Numbered from the stretch's first letter, positions 34,178 to 42,087 are shown. The stretch is DNA of 64,000 bases from Mesorhizobium sp. M8A.F.Ca.ET.218.01.1.1 (GCF_004791165.1 NZ_SRUZ01000003.1:744001-808000), one strand, 5' to 3'. The notes: generated from the sequence alone by a model not told the origin. Made by a program: numbers and translations.

Positions 34178-34296
34178 CGTCGCCTCTGAGGAATGTCGAT
34201 CTCTTCGCGTCCAGTGTGACGGCACGCGTCCCGCTTTGCAAGGAGGTCCGGCATGCGCGAACGACCTACATCCGCGGCTACGATTGATGGTGGCAA

Positions 34297-35126
34297 CTAG
34301 GCCGATCTCTTCTTGGAGGCGGTAGCTTTGCCCTTCCGCGACCCGCTGCCCTCCTGCGCTAGGCTCTTGCGCAATATCTCGGCAAGGTTGACGACGTTCT
34401 CCTTTGGCCGGGGAGCGGATTTTGGCGGCGCTTCGCCTTTGCGCTTGGCTTCGATCATCGCGATCAGCGCATCTTCGTAAGTGTCTTCAAATTTCGAGGG
34501 ATCGAACCTGGTCACTTTCTTTTCGATAAGCAGGCTGGCGATTTCGGTAAGGTCGGAATCGTATTCGACTTTCTTGATCTCCTTGAAAACGCTTTGCTCG
34601 GAGATTACTTCGCTGTCGCTGCGCAACTCGGTCAGAAGCATGCCTTTGCCGAAGGGCTGGATCAGGACTTCACGACCGCGCTGATAGAGGACCACACAAG
34701 AGCGGGCAGCGACCCTTTTCTTTTCCATGGCCTTGCGGATCACTTCAAAGGCCTCGGCCGCCGCGCCGTCCGCAGGATCAGGTAATAGGGCTTTTCAAGG
34801 TAGCGTGTGTCGATATCGCCCAACTCGACAAATTCGCCGACCTCCAATGTATGGGCTGAGGTAAGCTTCAGCTTCTTGATCTCGTCAGGCTCGATGCGGA
34901 CGTAGTCGTCAGTGTCGATTTCGAAACCCTTCACTTGATCCTCGGCATCAACGGCCTCCCCGGTTGCTTCATCGACATAGGCACTTTTGACCGGCAGCCC
35001 GTCCTTGCGATTGAGTATCTTGAAATGGATCCTGGAGGCCTCGCTGGTGGCGCCAATTATCTTCACGCCACAGGTGACGGATCCGACCTTCAAAAAACCT
35101 TTCCAAGCGGCTCGTGGCGCAACCAT
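34297..35126 (-). pseudogene. ku: Ku DNA end-binding protein, frameshifted
   Basis: Read from the ATG at 35126, the first 113 residues (MVAPRAAWKGFLKVGSVTCG ... IDTRYLEKPYYL) are the N-terminal half of a bacterial Ku barrel. At about 34785-34790 the reading frame breaks; the continuation (PADGAAAEAFEVIRKAM, then EKKRVAARSCVVLYQRG to the lysine-rich tail) is in another frame and is recovered by restoring one C in ATCCTG. Intact Ku binds double-strand ends and recruits LigD for end joining; no ligD gene is in the window. The EcfG-type promoter is perfect. Confidence 0.85.
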
Positions 35127-35155
35127 GCGGGACCTCTCAATCGCTGATGGCCACC

Positions 35156-35180
35156 AACGGATGCCGGTCGCAATTGTTCC
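35156..35180 (-). promoter_or_regulatory. EcfG-type promoter of ku
   Basis: Minus-strand GGAAC (35180-35176), 16-base spacer, CGTT (35159-35156): exact consensus, 30 bases before the ATG at 35126. Confidence 0.75.
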
Positions 35181-35181
35181 T

Positions 35182-35206
35182 GGAACACCGCCGTCGGGAT
35201 GGTGTT
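35182..35206 (+). promoter_or_regulatory. EcfG-type promoter of the small pseudogene
   Basis: GGAAC (35182-35186), 16-base spacer, TGTT (35203-35206), 65 bases before the ATG at 35271. Back-to-back with the ku promoter, one base apart. Confidence 0.65.
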
Positions 35207-35270
35207 AGGCACCCTCGACGCCACGGGGAAGGCAGAACGTGGCGGCACCGAAATCGACAGGAGACCTCCT

Positions 35271-35576
35271 ATGTCCGAAGCGCAGACGACAATCGACATG
35301 ACGACATCCGCAAATAGGCAGAGGAGCGGAAAGGTAGGCCAGCCGGGTGCGCGGCCGGCGAGAAGGTGGCGTTCTAAGCATCGATTTCGGCGAACCGGAA
35401 GAATCATTCGTAGCTATCGAATGGGAAGAGTTCTTTCGTATCTTCGAGGACATGATCTGGCGTTTCTTCATCGGGCCAAGACCGGCGCCGGTAAGACCAG
35501 CCGCTTCAAAAAATTCGTCAAGCGTGACCGTATTAGAGCGACAGCCTCGGTCCGCGGCGCACGGATAGATCGGTAG
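35271..35576 (+). pseudogene. degenerate small stress-type protein gene
   Basis: An ATG with a strong AGGAG site (35271) begins MSEAQTTID; after that the coding signal jumps between frames. Joining pieces gives DDIRK-x-AEERKGRPA, VRGRREGGVLSIDFGEPEE, EWEEFFRIFED, then DLAFLHRAKTGAGKTSRFKK, which reads like the small rhizobial family with a WAEERGG...LRIDF...W(D/E)EFF...LAFLYQ course. Restoration needs one lost C in each of two GACATGA sites, one base near 35344 and Trp for a TAG at about 35301. A gene destroyed by at least four lesions. No function is known. Confidence 0.7.
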
Positions 35577-35596
35577 CGCGTCGCGGCATTGCAGCC

Positions 35597-36184
35597 TCAG
35601 TTCAGAAGGCCGGCACCGCCGGAACTGACTACATTGTGCATGACGCGGTTCAGCCAATCCTCGGTGGAGAGCCCGGCCTGCCTTTGGTCGATATCGCGGA
35701 GCGCCAATTCGAGCGTCCTCTCGACCAGTCGATCGGAAGCGTTGACGTCTGCGAGTAGCAAACGCGCCGCCAGCCTCAGCTTGGGCAGAAGCGCGAACAC
35801 GTCGTCGGGAGAGGTCGGCTTGTCGTCGTCGCGCGAGAACGGCGGGAACAAGGCATTGGAGACTTCCTTGCTGGTGGAGGATTTCCAAAGATTGCTGGCA
35901 CAACGCAGATGCTCAGGAATGGTGATATCGCCTACGCCGCTGAAGAACACGAAGGGCACGCCCCGCCGGAGCAATTGGTCTGCGATAGGGGATACCCGGC
36001 GGCCGTTGATGTCGATATCCAGGATCGCCGCCTCGGCCGTCTGCGTATGTATCGCGGCCTGTTCGAGCGTGGCCGCCGGGCCCAGAATCACCGCGCCCAT
36101 ATTGCTGAAATAGCGTGCAAGGTCGTCGGCCAGCAACCATTCATCCTCGACGATAAGAAGCCGCACGCCTCGCAGATTGCGCAC
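35597..36184 (-). CDS. receiver-domain protein with C-terminal sigma-region-2-like segment
   Basis: A 195-residue response regulator. The receiver (about 5-115) has E13-D14, phospho-acceptor Asp56 in ILDIDING, Ser82 and Lys101. Residues 127-186 align without gaps to region 2 of the ECF sigma factor at 33379 (about 17 identities in 57, including LPxLR, AR, TL, G and WL...M.N). PhyR, the EcfG anti-anti-sigma, has the reverse order (sigma-like, then receiver). This protein may therefore act in NepR/EcfG partner switching. Start GTG at 36184 follows AAGGA; an ATG at 36241 is possible. No partner kinase is in the window. Confidence 0.78.
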   Translation of the reverse strand: MRNLRGVRLLIVEDEWLLADDLARYFSNMGAVILGPAATLEQAAIHTQTAEAAILDIDINGRRVSPIADQLLRRGVPFVFFSGVGDITIPEHLRCASNLWKSSTSKEVSNALFPPFSRDDDKPTSPDDVFALLPKLRLAARLLLADVNASDRLVERTLELALRDIDQRQAGLSTEDWLNRVMHNVVSSGGAGLLN

Positions 36185-36349
36185 CCCACTATCCTTTCTT
36201 TGATCAAGAACGGACGTTGCCTGTTTGGCAAGACCGTTCATCCTGCGCGGCCTGCAGGCGCCTGGTCGACACCGAGCCCAAACCTGTCGCCGTAACCGGC
36301 TTTCTTTCGGTCAAACGCTTGGTCACTGAACACCGTCCGTCCTCGGCAC

Positions 36350-36374
36350 AACGGATTTGGTCCCAGCTTGTTCC
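36350..36374 (-). promoter_or_regulatory. EcfG-type promoter of the receiver/sigma-like gene
   Basis: Minus-strand GGAAC (36374-36370), 16-base spacer, CGTT (36353-36350): exact consensus. It lies 166 bases before the GTG at 36184 and 109 before the alternative ATG at 36241. Confidence 0.65.
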
Positions 36375-36420
36375 GTCGCCCGGCGCCGCGGCCGAGGCAG
36401 AGGGTTTCAGGTCGTCGCCG

Positions 36421-36738
36421 TTAGGCGGCGTTGCCCGGGATGGCTTCCAAGGTATCGGTATCCTCGGGGCCGGAAGTGTCAGTCAATCGGTTCATCCGTC
36501 GGTCGCGGCGTGGCGCCGGCCTGACGCTTTCGGCCGATGTTGCGATTGGCAGCGGGATTGTCGTGTGGTGTTGACTATAGGGTAGGGGCCGACGGTCTTG
36601 GGGCCACCGGCGGGCTCCGGCGTCGGTATCGGTTTCGTCCCCTCCGCGATGGAAAGCCGCTGGCACTTGGCGACCGGATGGCGGGTTTTGCGGCATCAGG
36701 TCATTCTTGGGTGGAAAGGCTGGTTCAGTCTCAGCCAT
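36421..36738 (-). CDS. possible hypothetical protein downstream of the ADH gene
   Basis: A 105-codon frame whose ATG at 36738 overlaps the end of the dehydrogenase gene. The product would be polar and rich in Pro, Arg, Asp and Thr with no fold visible. Translational coupling is conceivable, but ribosome-site and codon evidence are weak, so it may be a chance frame in about 550 bases that otherwise hold only the promoter at 36350. Confidence 0.3.
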   Translation of the reverse strand: MAETEPAFPPKNDLMPQNPPSGRQVPAAFHRGGDETDTDAGARRWPQDRRPLPYSQHHTTIPLPIATSAESVRPAPRRDRRMNRLTDTSGPEDTDTLEAIPGNAA

Positions 36739-37912
36739 GAGGCCGCATTACCACCTTGATGCAGCCATCCTGCTTGTCGCGGAAGGTCTTGTAGAGGTCG
36801 GGACCGGCGTCGAGATCCGCCCTGTGGGTGATGACGAAGGAGGGATCGATCTCGCCCTCCTGAACCTCGGCCAGGAGCGGTTCCAGGTAGCGCTGCGTAT
36901 GTGTCTGACCCATCCGGAAGGTGAGCCCCTTGTTCATGGCGGCGCCAAACGGGATATGGTCGAGAAGTCCGACATAGACGCCGGGAACGGAGACCGTACC
37001 GCCCTTGCGGCAGCAGTAGATCGCCTCGCGCAGCACATGCGGTCTGTCGGTGCCGAGATAGACGGCTGCCTTCACTTTGTCGACCATGGCGTCGAAGCTG
37101 GCGCCCGGATCGGATTCGGTACCGACGCAATCGATGCAGCGGTCCGGGCCACGACCGCCGGTCATCGCCATCAGGGCGTCATAGATGTCGGAATTGCTGA
37201 AATCGAGCGTCTCGGCCCTGCCGTGGTCGCGGGCCATGGCGAGCCGCTCGGGAACCTTGTCGATGGCGATGACACGACCGGCGCCGAGCATCCATGCGCT
37301 TTGGATGGCGAATTGGCCGACTGGACCGCAGCCCCAGATCGCCACCGTGTCGCCCGGCTCGATGCCGGCATTCTCAGCCGCCATATAGCCGGTCGGAAAG
37401 ATGTCGGACAAGAACAGCACTTGCTCGTCATCCAACCCGTCGGGCACTTTGATGGGGCCGACATCGGCGAACGGAACGCGCAGATACTCGGCTTGGCCAC
37501 CCCAGTAGCCGCCGACCAGATGCGAGTATCCGAACAGGCCGGCCGGCGACTGTCCCATCACCTTGGCCGCCTCCTTGGCATTGGGATTGGAGTTGTCGCA
37601 CAGCGAGAACAGCCCGCTTTTGCAAAACCAGCACTCGCCGCAGGAAATGTTGAAAGGCACCACGATGCGGTCGCCTTTCCTGAACTTCGAATGGCCCTTG
37701 CCGACTTCGACCACTTCACCCATGGTTTCATGGCCGAGCACGTCGCCCGACTTCATGGTCGGCATATAGCCGTTCATGAGATGCAGGTCCGATCCGCATA
37801 TGGCGCAACACGTCACCTTGATGATAACGTCGCGGTCGTCCTCGATTGCCGGGTCGGCTACCTGTTCGCAGCGTATATCGCCTTTGCCGTGCCATGTGAG
37901 GGCTTTCATCAT
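36731..37912 (-). CDS. zinc-dependent alcohol dehydrogenase, glutathione-independent formaldehyde dehydrogenase-like
   Basis: A 393-residue medium-chain dehydrogenase. Catalytic zinc ligands are in [10 protein letters not shown] and [10 protein letters not shown]; the structural zinc lobe is [15 protein letters not shown]; the NAD-binding Rossmann motif is [12 protein letters not shown]. The insertion [19 protein letters not shown] is that of the formaldehyde-dehydrogenase-like (FDH) branch. It would oxidise aldehydes or alcohols with NAD. It is 108 bases downstream of the SDR gene on the same strand, likely one transcript under the promoter at 38836. Confidence 0.9.
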   Translation of the reverse strand: MMKALTWHGKGDIRCEQVADPAIEDDRDVIIKVTCCAICGSDLHLMNGYMPTMKSGDVLGHETMGEVVEVGKGHSKFRKGDRIVVPFNISCGECWFCKSGLFSLCDNSNPNAKEAAKVMGQSPAGLFGYSHLVGGYWGGQAEYLRVPFADVGPIKVPDGLDDEQVLFLSDIFPTGYMAAENAGIEPGDTVAIWGCGPVGQFAIQSAWMLGAGRVIAIDKVPERLAMARDHGRAETLDFSNSDIYDALMAMTGGRGPDRCIDCVGTESDPGASFDAMVDKVKAAVYLGTDRPHVLREAIYCCRKGGTVSVPGVYVGLLDHIPFGAAMNKGLTFRMGQTHTQRYLEPLLAEVQEGEIDPSFVITHRADLDAGPDLYKTFRDKQDGCIKVVMRPHG

Positions 37913-38020
37913 GTTGCTCCCTGGGCTGGAAGGGCCGATGCGATCGCGTCGGCCGGTGGATGTGGAAAGATGCGGGGCCGCCCGGGTGTCGGCCGACGGC
38001 CTCGGCGTGTCGTCGACAAG

Positions 38021-38806
38021 TCAGCCTTTCGGAGCCGATCCCGGTTCGGCCATCTTGCGGTGCTGTTCAGCCAGGGTGCCAGCCGGGGTGACATGGGCGG
38101 CTGCCACCTGGAGCTTGTTCCTCCAGCCGCTGATGACCTGTTCCTCGCCCGCCAGCAACGCGTCATAGCCGGCGCGCGCGACGTCGGCCGGATTGTCCTT
38201 CTCGTCGGTGCCGACCTTGGTGTCCATCATTTCGGCACGTTCGAAGAACCGCGTCTGCGTCGCACCGGGCATCAGCACCGTCACGGTGACGCCGGTGTCC
38301 TTCAATTCGTGCCGTAGCGCGATGGCGAAAGAATCGATGAACGCCTTGGTGCCGTTGTAGACTGCCTGGAACGTGCCCGGCATGAAGCCGGCGATCGATC
38401 CGGTAAACAGAATACGCCCGCGTCCGCGCCTGGCCATCCTCGCGGCCAGTTGATGGGCCAGATAAATTGTTCCGGTGATATTGGTGTCGACGATGCGACG
38501 GATCTTGTTCCAGTCCTGGTCGACGAAGCCGTGACCCAGGCCGCGCCCCGCATTCAGAAAGAGCAGGTCGATATCCCGATTTCCGATCCGCGACACCAAT
38601 CTGTCGGCGCCCTCCACGGTTGCCAGGTCGACCTCAAGCGCCTCGACCGCCACGTCGTGCGAAGACAGCGCCTCTGCCGCCTGCTTGATCGCCGGCTCAT
38701 CGGCCGCGATGACAAGGTTATAACCGGCCTTCGAGCAGAGCTTGGCAAGTTCCTTGCCGATGCCGCTTGAGGCCCCGGTTACCACCGCGAGTTTAGTTGC
38801 CGTCAT
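38021..38806 (-). CDS. short-chain dehydrogenase/reductase
   Basis: A 261-residue classical SDR. The cofactor motif TGASSGIG is at the N-terminus, LNAGRG replaces NNAG, and the catalytic Tyr-x3-Lys is YNGTK with Ser in GSIAG. Start ATG at 38806 is five bases behind GGAGG. An EcfG-type promoter ends 30 bases before the start. Substrate unknown; oxidation or reduction of a small carbonyl compound alongside the downstream ADH is inferred. Confidence 0.9.
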   Translation of the reverse strand: MTATKLAVVTGASSGIGKELAKLCSKAGYNLVIAADEPAIKQAAEALSSHDVAVEALEVDLATVEGADRLVSRIGNRDIDLLFLNAGRGLGHGFVDQDWNKIRRIVDTNITGTIYLAHQLAARMARRGRGRILFTGSIAGFMPGTFQAVYNGTKAFIDSFAIALRHELKDTGVTVTVLMPGATQTRFFERAEMMDTKVGTDEKDNPADVARAGYDALLAGEEQVISGWRNKLQVAAAHVTPAGTLAEQHRKMAEPGSAPKG

Positions 38807-38835
38807 CATATCCTCCGCTCCTGACCGCCGCCCCC

Positions 38836-38860
38836 AACCATCCCAAGCCAGGATTGTTCC
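38836..38860 (-). promoter_or_regulatory. EcfG-type promoter of the SDR-ADH operon
   Basis: Minus-strand GGAAC (38860-38856), 16-base spacer, GGTT (38839-38836), 30 bases before the ATG at 38806. Confidence 0.7.
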
Positions 38861-38920
38861 GTGGTCGGTTGCCCGCGTCCGACGACGCGCTCCCGGTCGA
38901 CAAGTTTTCTCGGGCAAGGT

Positions 38921-38945
38921 GGAACAACCTTCGTGGCCGACAGTT
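38921..38945 (+). promoter_or_regulatory. EcfG-type promoter of the 38967 operon
   Basis: GGAAC (38921-38925), 16-base spacer, AGTT (38942-38945), 22 bases before the ATG at 38967. Divergent from the SDR promoter. Confidence 0.7.
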
Positions 38946-38966
38946 CGGCGGCAAAGGGAGCCGCGG

Positions 38967-39233
38967 ATGCAGTATGCGCAAGACATCGCCCTCAGGCGCG
39001 TTGATATACTGATCGAGCAGTATGTCGTCGCCAGAAGCAAAACCTGTGACTTCGTCTCGACGGAACTGGCTTGCAATGCCATCCGGTCGGTCATGCGCAG
39101 CCCCGTCAATGATGCGGAACTCGACCTCATGCTGGCCAGGAAGGCAATGAAACAGGGCCTGTCGGTTCGCTTCGACCGCACGGGACGTTGGTCCGACGTG
39201 GTGCCGAAAGCAGGTCAGGAGGACTTGAAATGA
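38967..39233 (+). CDS. small hypothetical protein
   Basis: An 88-residue soluble helical protein beginning MQYAQDIALRRVDILIEQYV, with a GGGAG ribosome site. The C-terminal half (VNDAELDLMLARKAMKQGLS) is amphipathic and ends with FDRTGRWSDVVP. An EcfG-type promoter lies directly upstream. The stop overlaps the next start (ATGA). No family recognised. Confidence 0.7.
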   Translation: MQYAQDIALRRVDILIEQYVVARSKTCDFVSTELACNAIRSVMRSPVNDAELDLMLARKAMKQGLSVRFDRTGRWSDVVPKAGQEDLK

Positions 39234-39433
39234 GAACGATTCTGCTAATTGCGGCGCTCTTCGCGTTGGCTGGGTGCAATGAGAACAACGCGGATCCGGC
39301 CAAGTCCAAGACCGATACGGTGAACAGTCAGCCTGTCGACAAAAATCCGAAAGTCGACAGCAATCCGACGCCTCAGACGAGCTCCGGCGGGGATCAGCAA
39401 GGCACCCAGCCCACGCAGCCAGCCAAGCCCTGA
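39230..39433 (+). CDS. small lipoprotein
   Basis: A 67-residue lipoprotein: MRTILLIAALFALAGC gives a canonical lipobox (L-A-G-C) and the mature 51 residues are a disordered, Asn/Thr/Pro/Gln-rich, threaded chain. It is coupled to the preceding gene by an ATGA overlap and shares its EcfG-type promoter. Similar to entericidin-like stress lipoproteins only in size; no function is claimed. Confidence 0.75.
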   Translation: MRTILLIAALFALAGCNENNADPAKSKTDTVNSQPVDKNPKVDSNPTPQTSSGGDQQGTQPTQPAKP

Positions 39434-39491
39434 ACTCGGGCGGGAACCGGCCTGTGCCCTTGCCCACGCAGGGATATGAGGCGGGGCTGCG

Positions 39492-41141
39492 TCACTCCGC
39501 GTTGAGCAGGGCCCTGCAGGTTTGGCTGAGAACACGTGGCAGGACGCTGAACGCATACCCAGTGTGCAGCCGTTCGAGCGGCGTGTGATAATCACGCCCC
39601 CACGGGCCGATATTGATCGTCGGGATACTGGCAAGGCCTCGGTGCGCGGGCCAGCGCACCCCGTCGCTCCACATAGGCGTGTTGCGGGCGACCACATCGA
39701 GCGAGGATTCTGCCGCTTCACCAAAGAAGCTCATATCGGAGATGCCGGCGAAATAATCGGCGCAAGCAATCGTACAGCCGTAGAGTCCGTCTGCGTTGGC
39801 GGCAATGTCGCCGGCAATCGCGCGCAGCCTTCTGGCTGCGGGGGTCTGCGACAGGTTCGTTGGCAGGTAAGGTATGGAGCCAAAGCCTATGACCACCGCC
39901 GGACCTGACAAACGGCTCAGCCGCCATGCCTCTTCGATGACAAGCCGGCATTGTTCAGGTAGCGAAAGTTCACTGGCCGCGAGCGACGCGCCCAGTGCGC
40001 CAACCCTGGATATGGCTTTCCCATCGAGGCGGTCAGCGACAGCCTCGTAACGGTATAGGGCAATGTTGTCGACTACGTCGATAGCGGCCGGCTCGTTACC
40101 CGGGCCGAGCCGCTGTTTGAGAGCGCCCAGGCAAGTCGAAGCCGCTTGTGCGCAAAGCTGTTCGAACCGGTCGAACACCTCGCCGGGTGTCCTGCGATAG
40201 CTCAGTACATTGAAGCTGGCATAGGCGCTTGCCGGTGTCGTCACGTCATAGCCGGCCTTGCCGTCGCGAATGCTGAGCAGGCTCGCCGGCGTGCCGGGCT
40301 CCGACCGGGACTGATCGGTCAGCTCCGGCGCCCATTCCACACGCGTGGCTATCGCGGCAGCCAGCGTCGCGGCATTCAAGCCATTCAGCGGAAAACCGCT
40401 ATGGGCGGGAACGCCGACAACATAAGCCGTCGGCAGCAGCTTGCCCACAGTGCCCAGCGCGATGATTCGCCCCTTACTGCCGTCGCCATCGTCCGCGATC
40501 GCATCGAGATTGATCGCGGCCGCAAATTCCAGTTGGCATTCGTCGGCGATGGTAGGAAGAGCCTGCGCCGCCCTGCGCGCGCCGGCCGAGTTGTTCTCTT
40601 CATCGGGTACGGCGAGGAAGAAGATGTTCCCCGCCGGATTGATGCTCTCCGCGAATTGCGTGCAGACGGCCAATCCCGCGGCAAGGCCCGCCTTCATGTC
40701 GAGCAGACCGCGTCCGGCGAGAAACTCTCCGGAGGCAAAATCGACGCGTGCGCGTCGGGCGGCGGCCGTCTCGGCTGTGGCCAGGGTCTTGCCGAGCGCA
40801 GGCGTGAGCAGGCCCGGCCGGGTCGCGAGATCCTCAAGCTCGCCATAGTCGCGCGTCGTGACGGTGTCGTAATGTCCCGTCAGCACCACAGTGGCCCGGC
40901 CACCTCCGCGCAGCAGCATCGCCACGCAGTGTCGGCCGTCTCCGGGCTCGACCTCGATCGTCCAGATTTCCGCATGGCGAAAGGCTGTCTCTTGGCGAAG
41001 TTTGCCGGCAAGCCATGGCCCGAACGATGCTTCATCCTCGCTCCCGGTGACGCTCCTGCGCTCGGTCAGGGCGAGCGCCCAGCGTTCGGCGCAGGCGGGC
41101 AAGCCCTCTTTTGCTCCACCGTTCATCACCGTCTCCGACAT
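39492..41141 (-). CDS. M20-family metallopeptidase (RocB-like)
   Basis: A 549-residue di-zinc amidohydrolase of the M20 family with the length and course of RocB (arginine-utilisation protein) members. Zinc and catalytic motifs are TGHYDTVTT, the bridging Asp in GRGLLDMKAG, and the Glu pair in PDEENNS; the dimerisation domain follows and HTGYAFSVLP supplies a late ligand region (HTPLERLHTG). It probably hydrolyses an amide bond of an amino-acid derivative. No EcfG-type motif was found upstream. Confidence 0.85.
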   Translation of the reverse strand: MSETVMNGGAKEGLPACAERWALALTERRSVTGSEDEASFGPWLAGKLRQETAFRHAEIWTIEVEPGDGRHCVAMLLRGGGRATVVLTGHYDTVTTRDYGELEDLATRPGLLTPALGKTLATAETAAARRARVDFASGEFLAGRGLLDMKAGLAAGLAVCTQFAESINPAGNIFFLAVPDEENNSAGARRAAQALPTIADECQLEFAAAINLDAIADDGDGSKGRIIALGTVGKLLPTAYVVGVPAHSGFPLNGLNAATLAAAIATRVEWAPELTDQSRSEPGTPASLLSIRDGKAGYDVTTPASAYASFNVLSYRRTPGEVFDRFEQLCAQAASTCLGALKQRLGPGNEPAAIDVVDNIALYRYEAVADRLDGKAISRVGALGASLAASELSLPEQCRLVIEEAWRLSRLSGPAVVIGFGSIPYLPTNLSQTPAARRLRAIAGDIAANADGLYGCTIACADYFAGISDMSFFGEAAESSLDVVARNTPMWSDGVRWPAHRGLASIPTINIGPWGRDYHTPLERLHTGYAFSVLPRVLSQTCRALLNAE

Positions 41142-41275
41142 GCTTCGAGAGGTCGAGTTTAGCGTCGGCTAGCTTGTTCCTTCAAGAGCGCGACCGGCTG
41201 GGCCTAGCAGCGGCAAGTCTCCCCTGTCGATACCTCGTTGTCGGAATGTGGATGCTGATTATCTGGCCTGCGATT

Positions 41276-41300
41276 GGAACAACTCGCTCGGTGGCTGGTT
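41276..41300 (+). promoter_or_regulatory. EcfG-type promoter upstream of 41393
   Basis: GGAAC (41276-41280), 16-base spacer, GGTT (41297-41300), 92 bases before the ATG at 41393. Confidence 0.6.
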
Positions 41301-41392
41301 GGGCAGCATCCCGTTCCAGGAGATGCGGGCCGTCGACCAGGCAAGTCAAACACGGTTGACCAATCCAGATCTCCACAATCTAGGGAGATTAT

Positions 41393-41590
41393 ATGACCTC
41401 ACGCGACAATGGCCCTCCCGGCAGCACCGATCAGAAGCCACGCTGGGAAGGCCCGCCGGAAAACCGTCCTCGCGGTTATTTGCCGGCGAAGGATGATCCG
41501 GCTGAAGATCGTGACGCAGCGGGCGAAAACCTGAAGGATCCCGACAAGCACGACCTGGGCGATGCGCTCACGACCAGGCGCAACAAATAG
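41393..41590 (+). CDS. small hydrophilic hypothetical protein
   Basis: A 65-residue, highly charged protein without hydrophobic core (MTSRDNGPPGSTDQKPRWEG at the start, then many Asp, Glu and Lys), likely intrinsically disordered. Preceded by AGGGAG and an EcfG-type promoter. It resembles hydrophilic stress-induced small proteins in composition only. Confidence 0.62.
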   Translation: MTSRDNGPPGSTDQKPRWEGPPENRPRGYLPAKDDPAEDRDAAGENLKDPDKHDLGDALTTRRNK

Positions 41591-42008
41591 AATGCGACAA
41601 ATGCCACGCCGGGAGCAATCGAAATACTGACAAGGCCGCGCATATGCCGCAGGCAACAGAAGCGCGGGCTTGCGGAAAAGGCGCGGAGCGGGGCGCCTGG
41701 GCGACACCCAACAAGTATGGCCGCGCAGGCAACAGTCTGCCAATTCTGAAACCCTGTCGCGATGACTTTGGGGATTATGTCTTTGCTTGTCCAAACCCCT
41801 TCCCTCGCCACCGGCATCGGTGCTATCGCAACCCGCTGATGCGCCTCATGCAGATACTCGCAGGAAAAAATTGGCACCGCAATTGGCACCGGACGGGCGA
41901 TGAGGGGCAGGGACGTAGAGGTACGCAAGCGGCTATCGAGATTAGACAATTACCGGAAAACCGAGCTGGTCGGGACCTTTACGGACACATCGGGATTGCC
42001 GGAGCCGT
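41591..42008. other. right end of the island, non-coding
   Basis: About 420 bases between the last island gene and the right attachment repeat. No convincing gene is seen. The segment includes the TTGGCACC pair (41871-41890), the only structured element noticed. Confidence 0.45.
41871..41890. repeat. TTGGCACC repeat pair, putative recombinase arm sites (right)
   Basis: TTGGCACC occurs at 41871-41878 and 41883-41890, 12 bases apart, about 120 bases inside the right repeat. It mirrors the pair near the left end. Confidence 0.5.
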
Positions 42009-42048
42009 ATTTTAAGTCCCTTGCGTCTACCAATTCCGCCACGTCCGC
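42009..42048. repeat. right attachment site repeat (attR), orphan 5' half of tRNA-Leu
   Basis: Forty bases identical to 9746-9785. They encode the tRNA-Leu 5' half up to the anticodon loop and then diverge; no T arm or acceptor 3' strand follows, so this is a footprint of integration and not a second tRNA gene. Confidence 0.9.
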
Positions 42049-42057
42049 AGCCCAGCC

Positions 42058-42087
42058 CTTTTCAGATGCCAGACACAGCCCGTCAAG
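42058..42087 (-). promoter_or_regulatory. probable original promoter of tRNA-Leu, now orphaned
   Basis: On the minus strand CTTGAC (42087-42082) fits a housekeeping -35 box, with an AT-richer stretch about 17 bases later and the tRNA 5' half beginning at 42048. Before integration this would have faced the intact tRNA. The -10 match is poor, so confidence is limited. Confidence 0.35.

Larger units (their letters stand above)
9746..42048. mobile_element. genomic island integrated at the 5' half of tRNA-Leu(UAA)
   Basis: A 32-kb segment lies between two copies of a perfect 40-bp repeat: one inside the intact tRNA-Leu gene, one as an isolated tRNA half at 42009-42048. A tyrosine-recombinase C-terminus sits next to the left end and TTGGCACC repeats occur near both ends, as expected of an integrated element. 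The cargo is a stress and respiration gene set dominated by EcfG-type promoters. The recombinase is truncated and no transfer, relaxase or phage structural genes are visible, so it appears immobile. Confidence 0.88.

Noticed and set aside
42009..42048. Second tRNA-Leu gene
   Set aside because: Only the 5' half is present; no anticodon 3' strand, variable arm or T arm follows.
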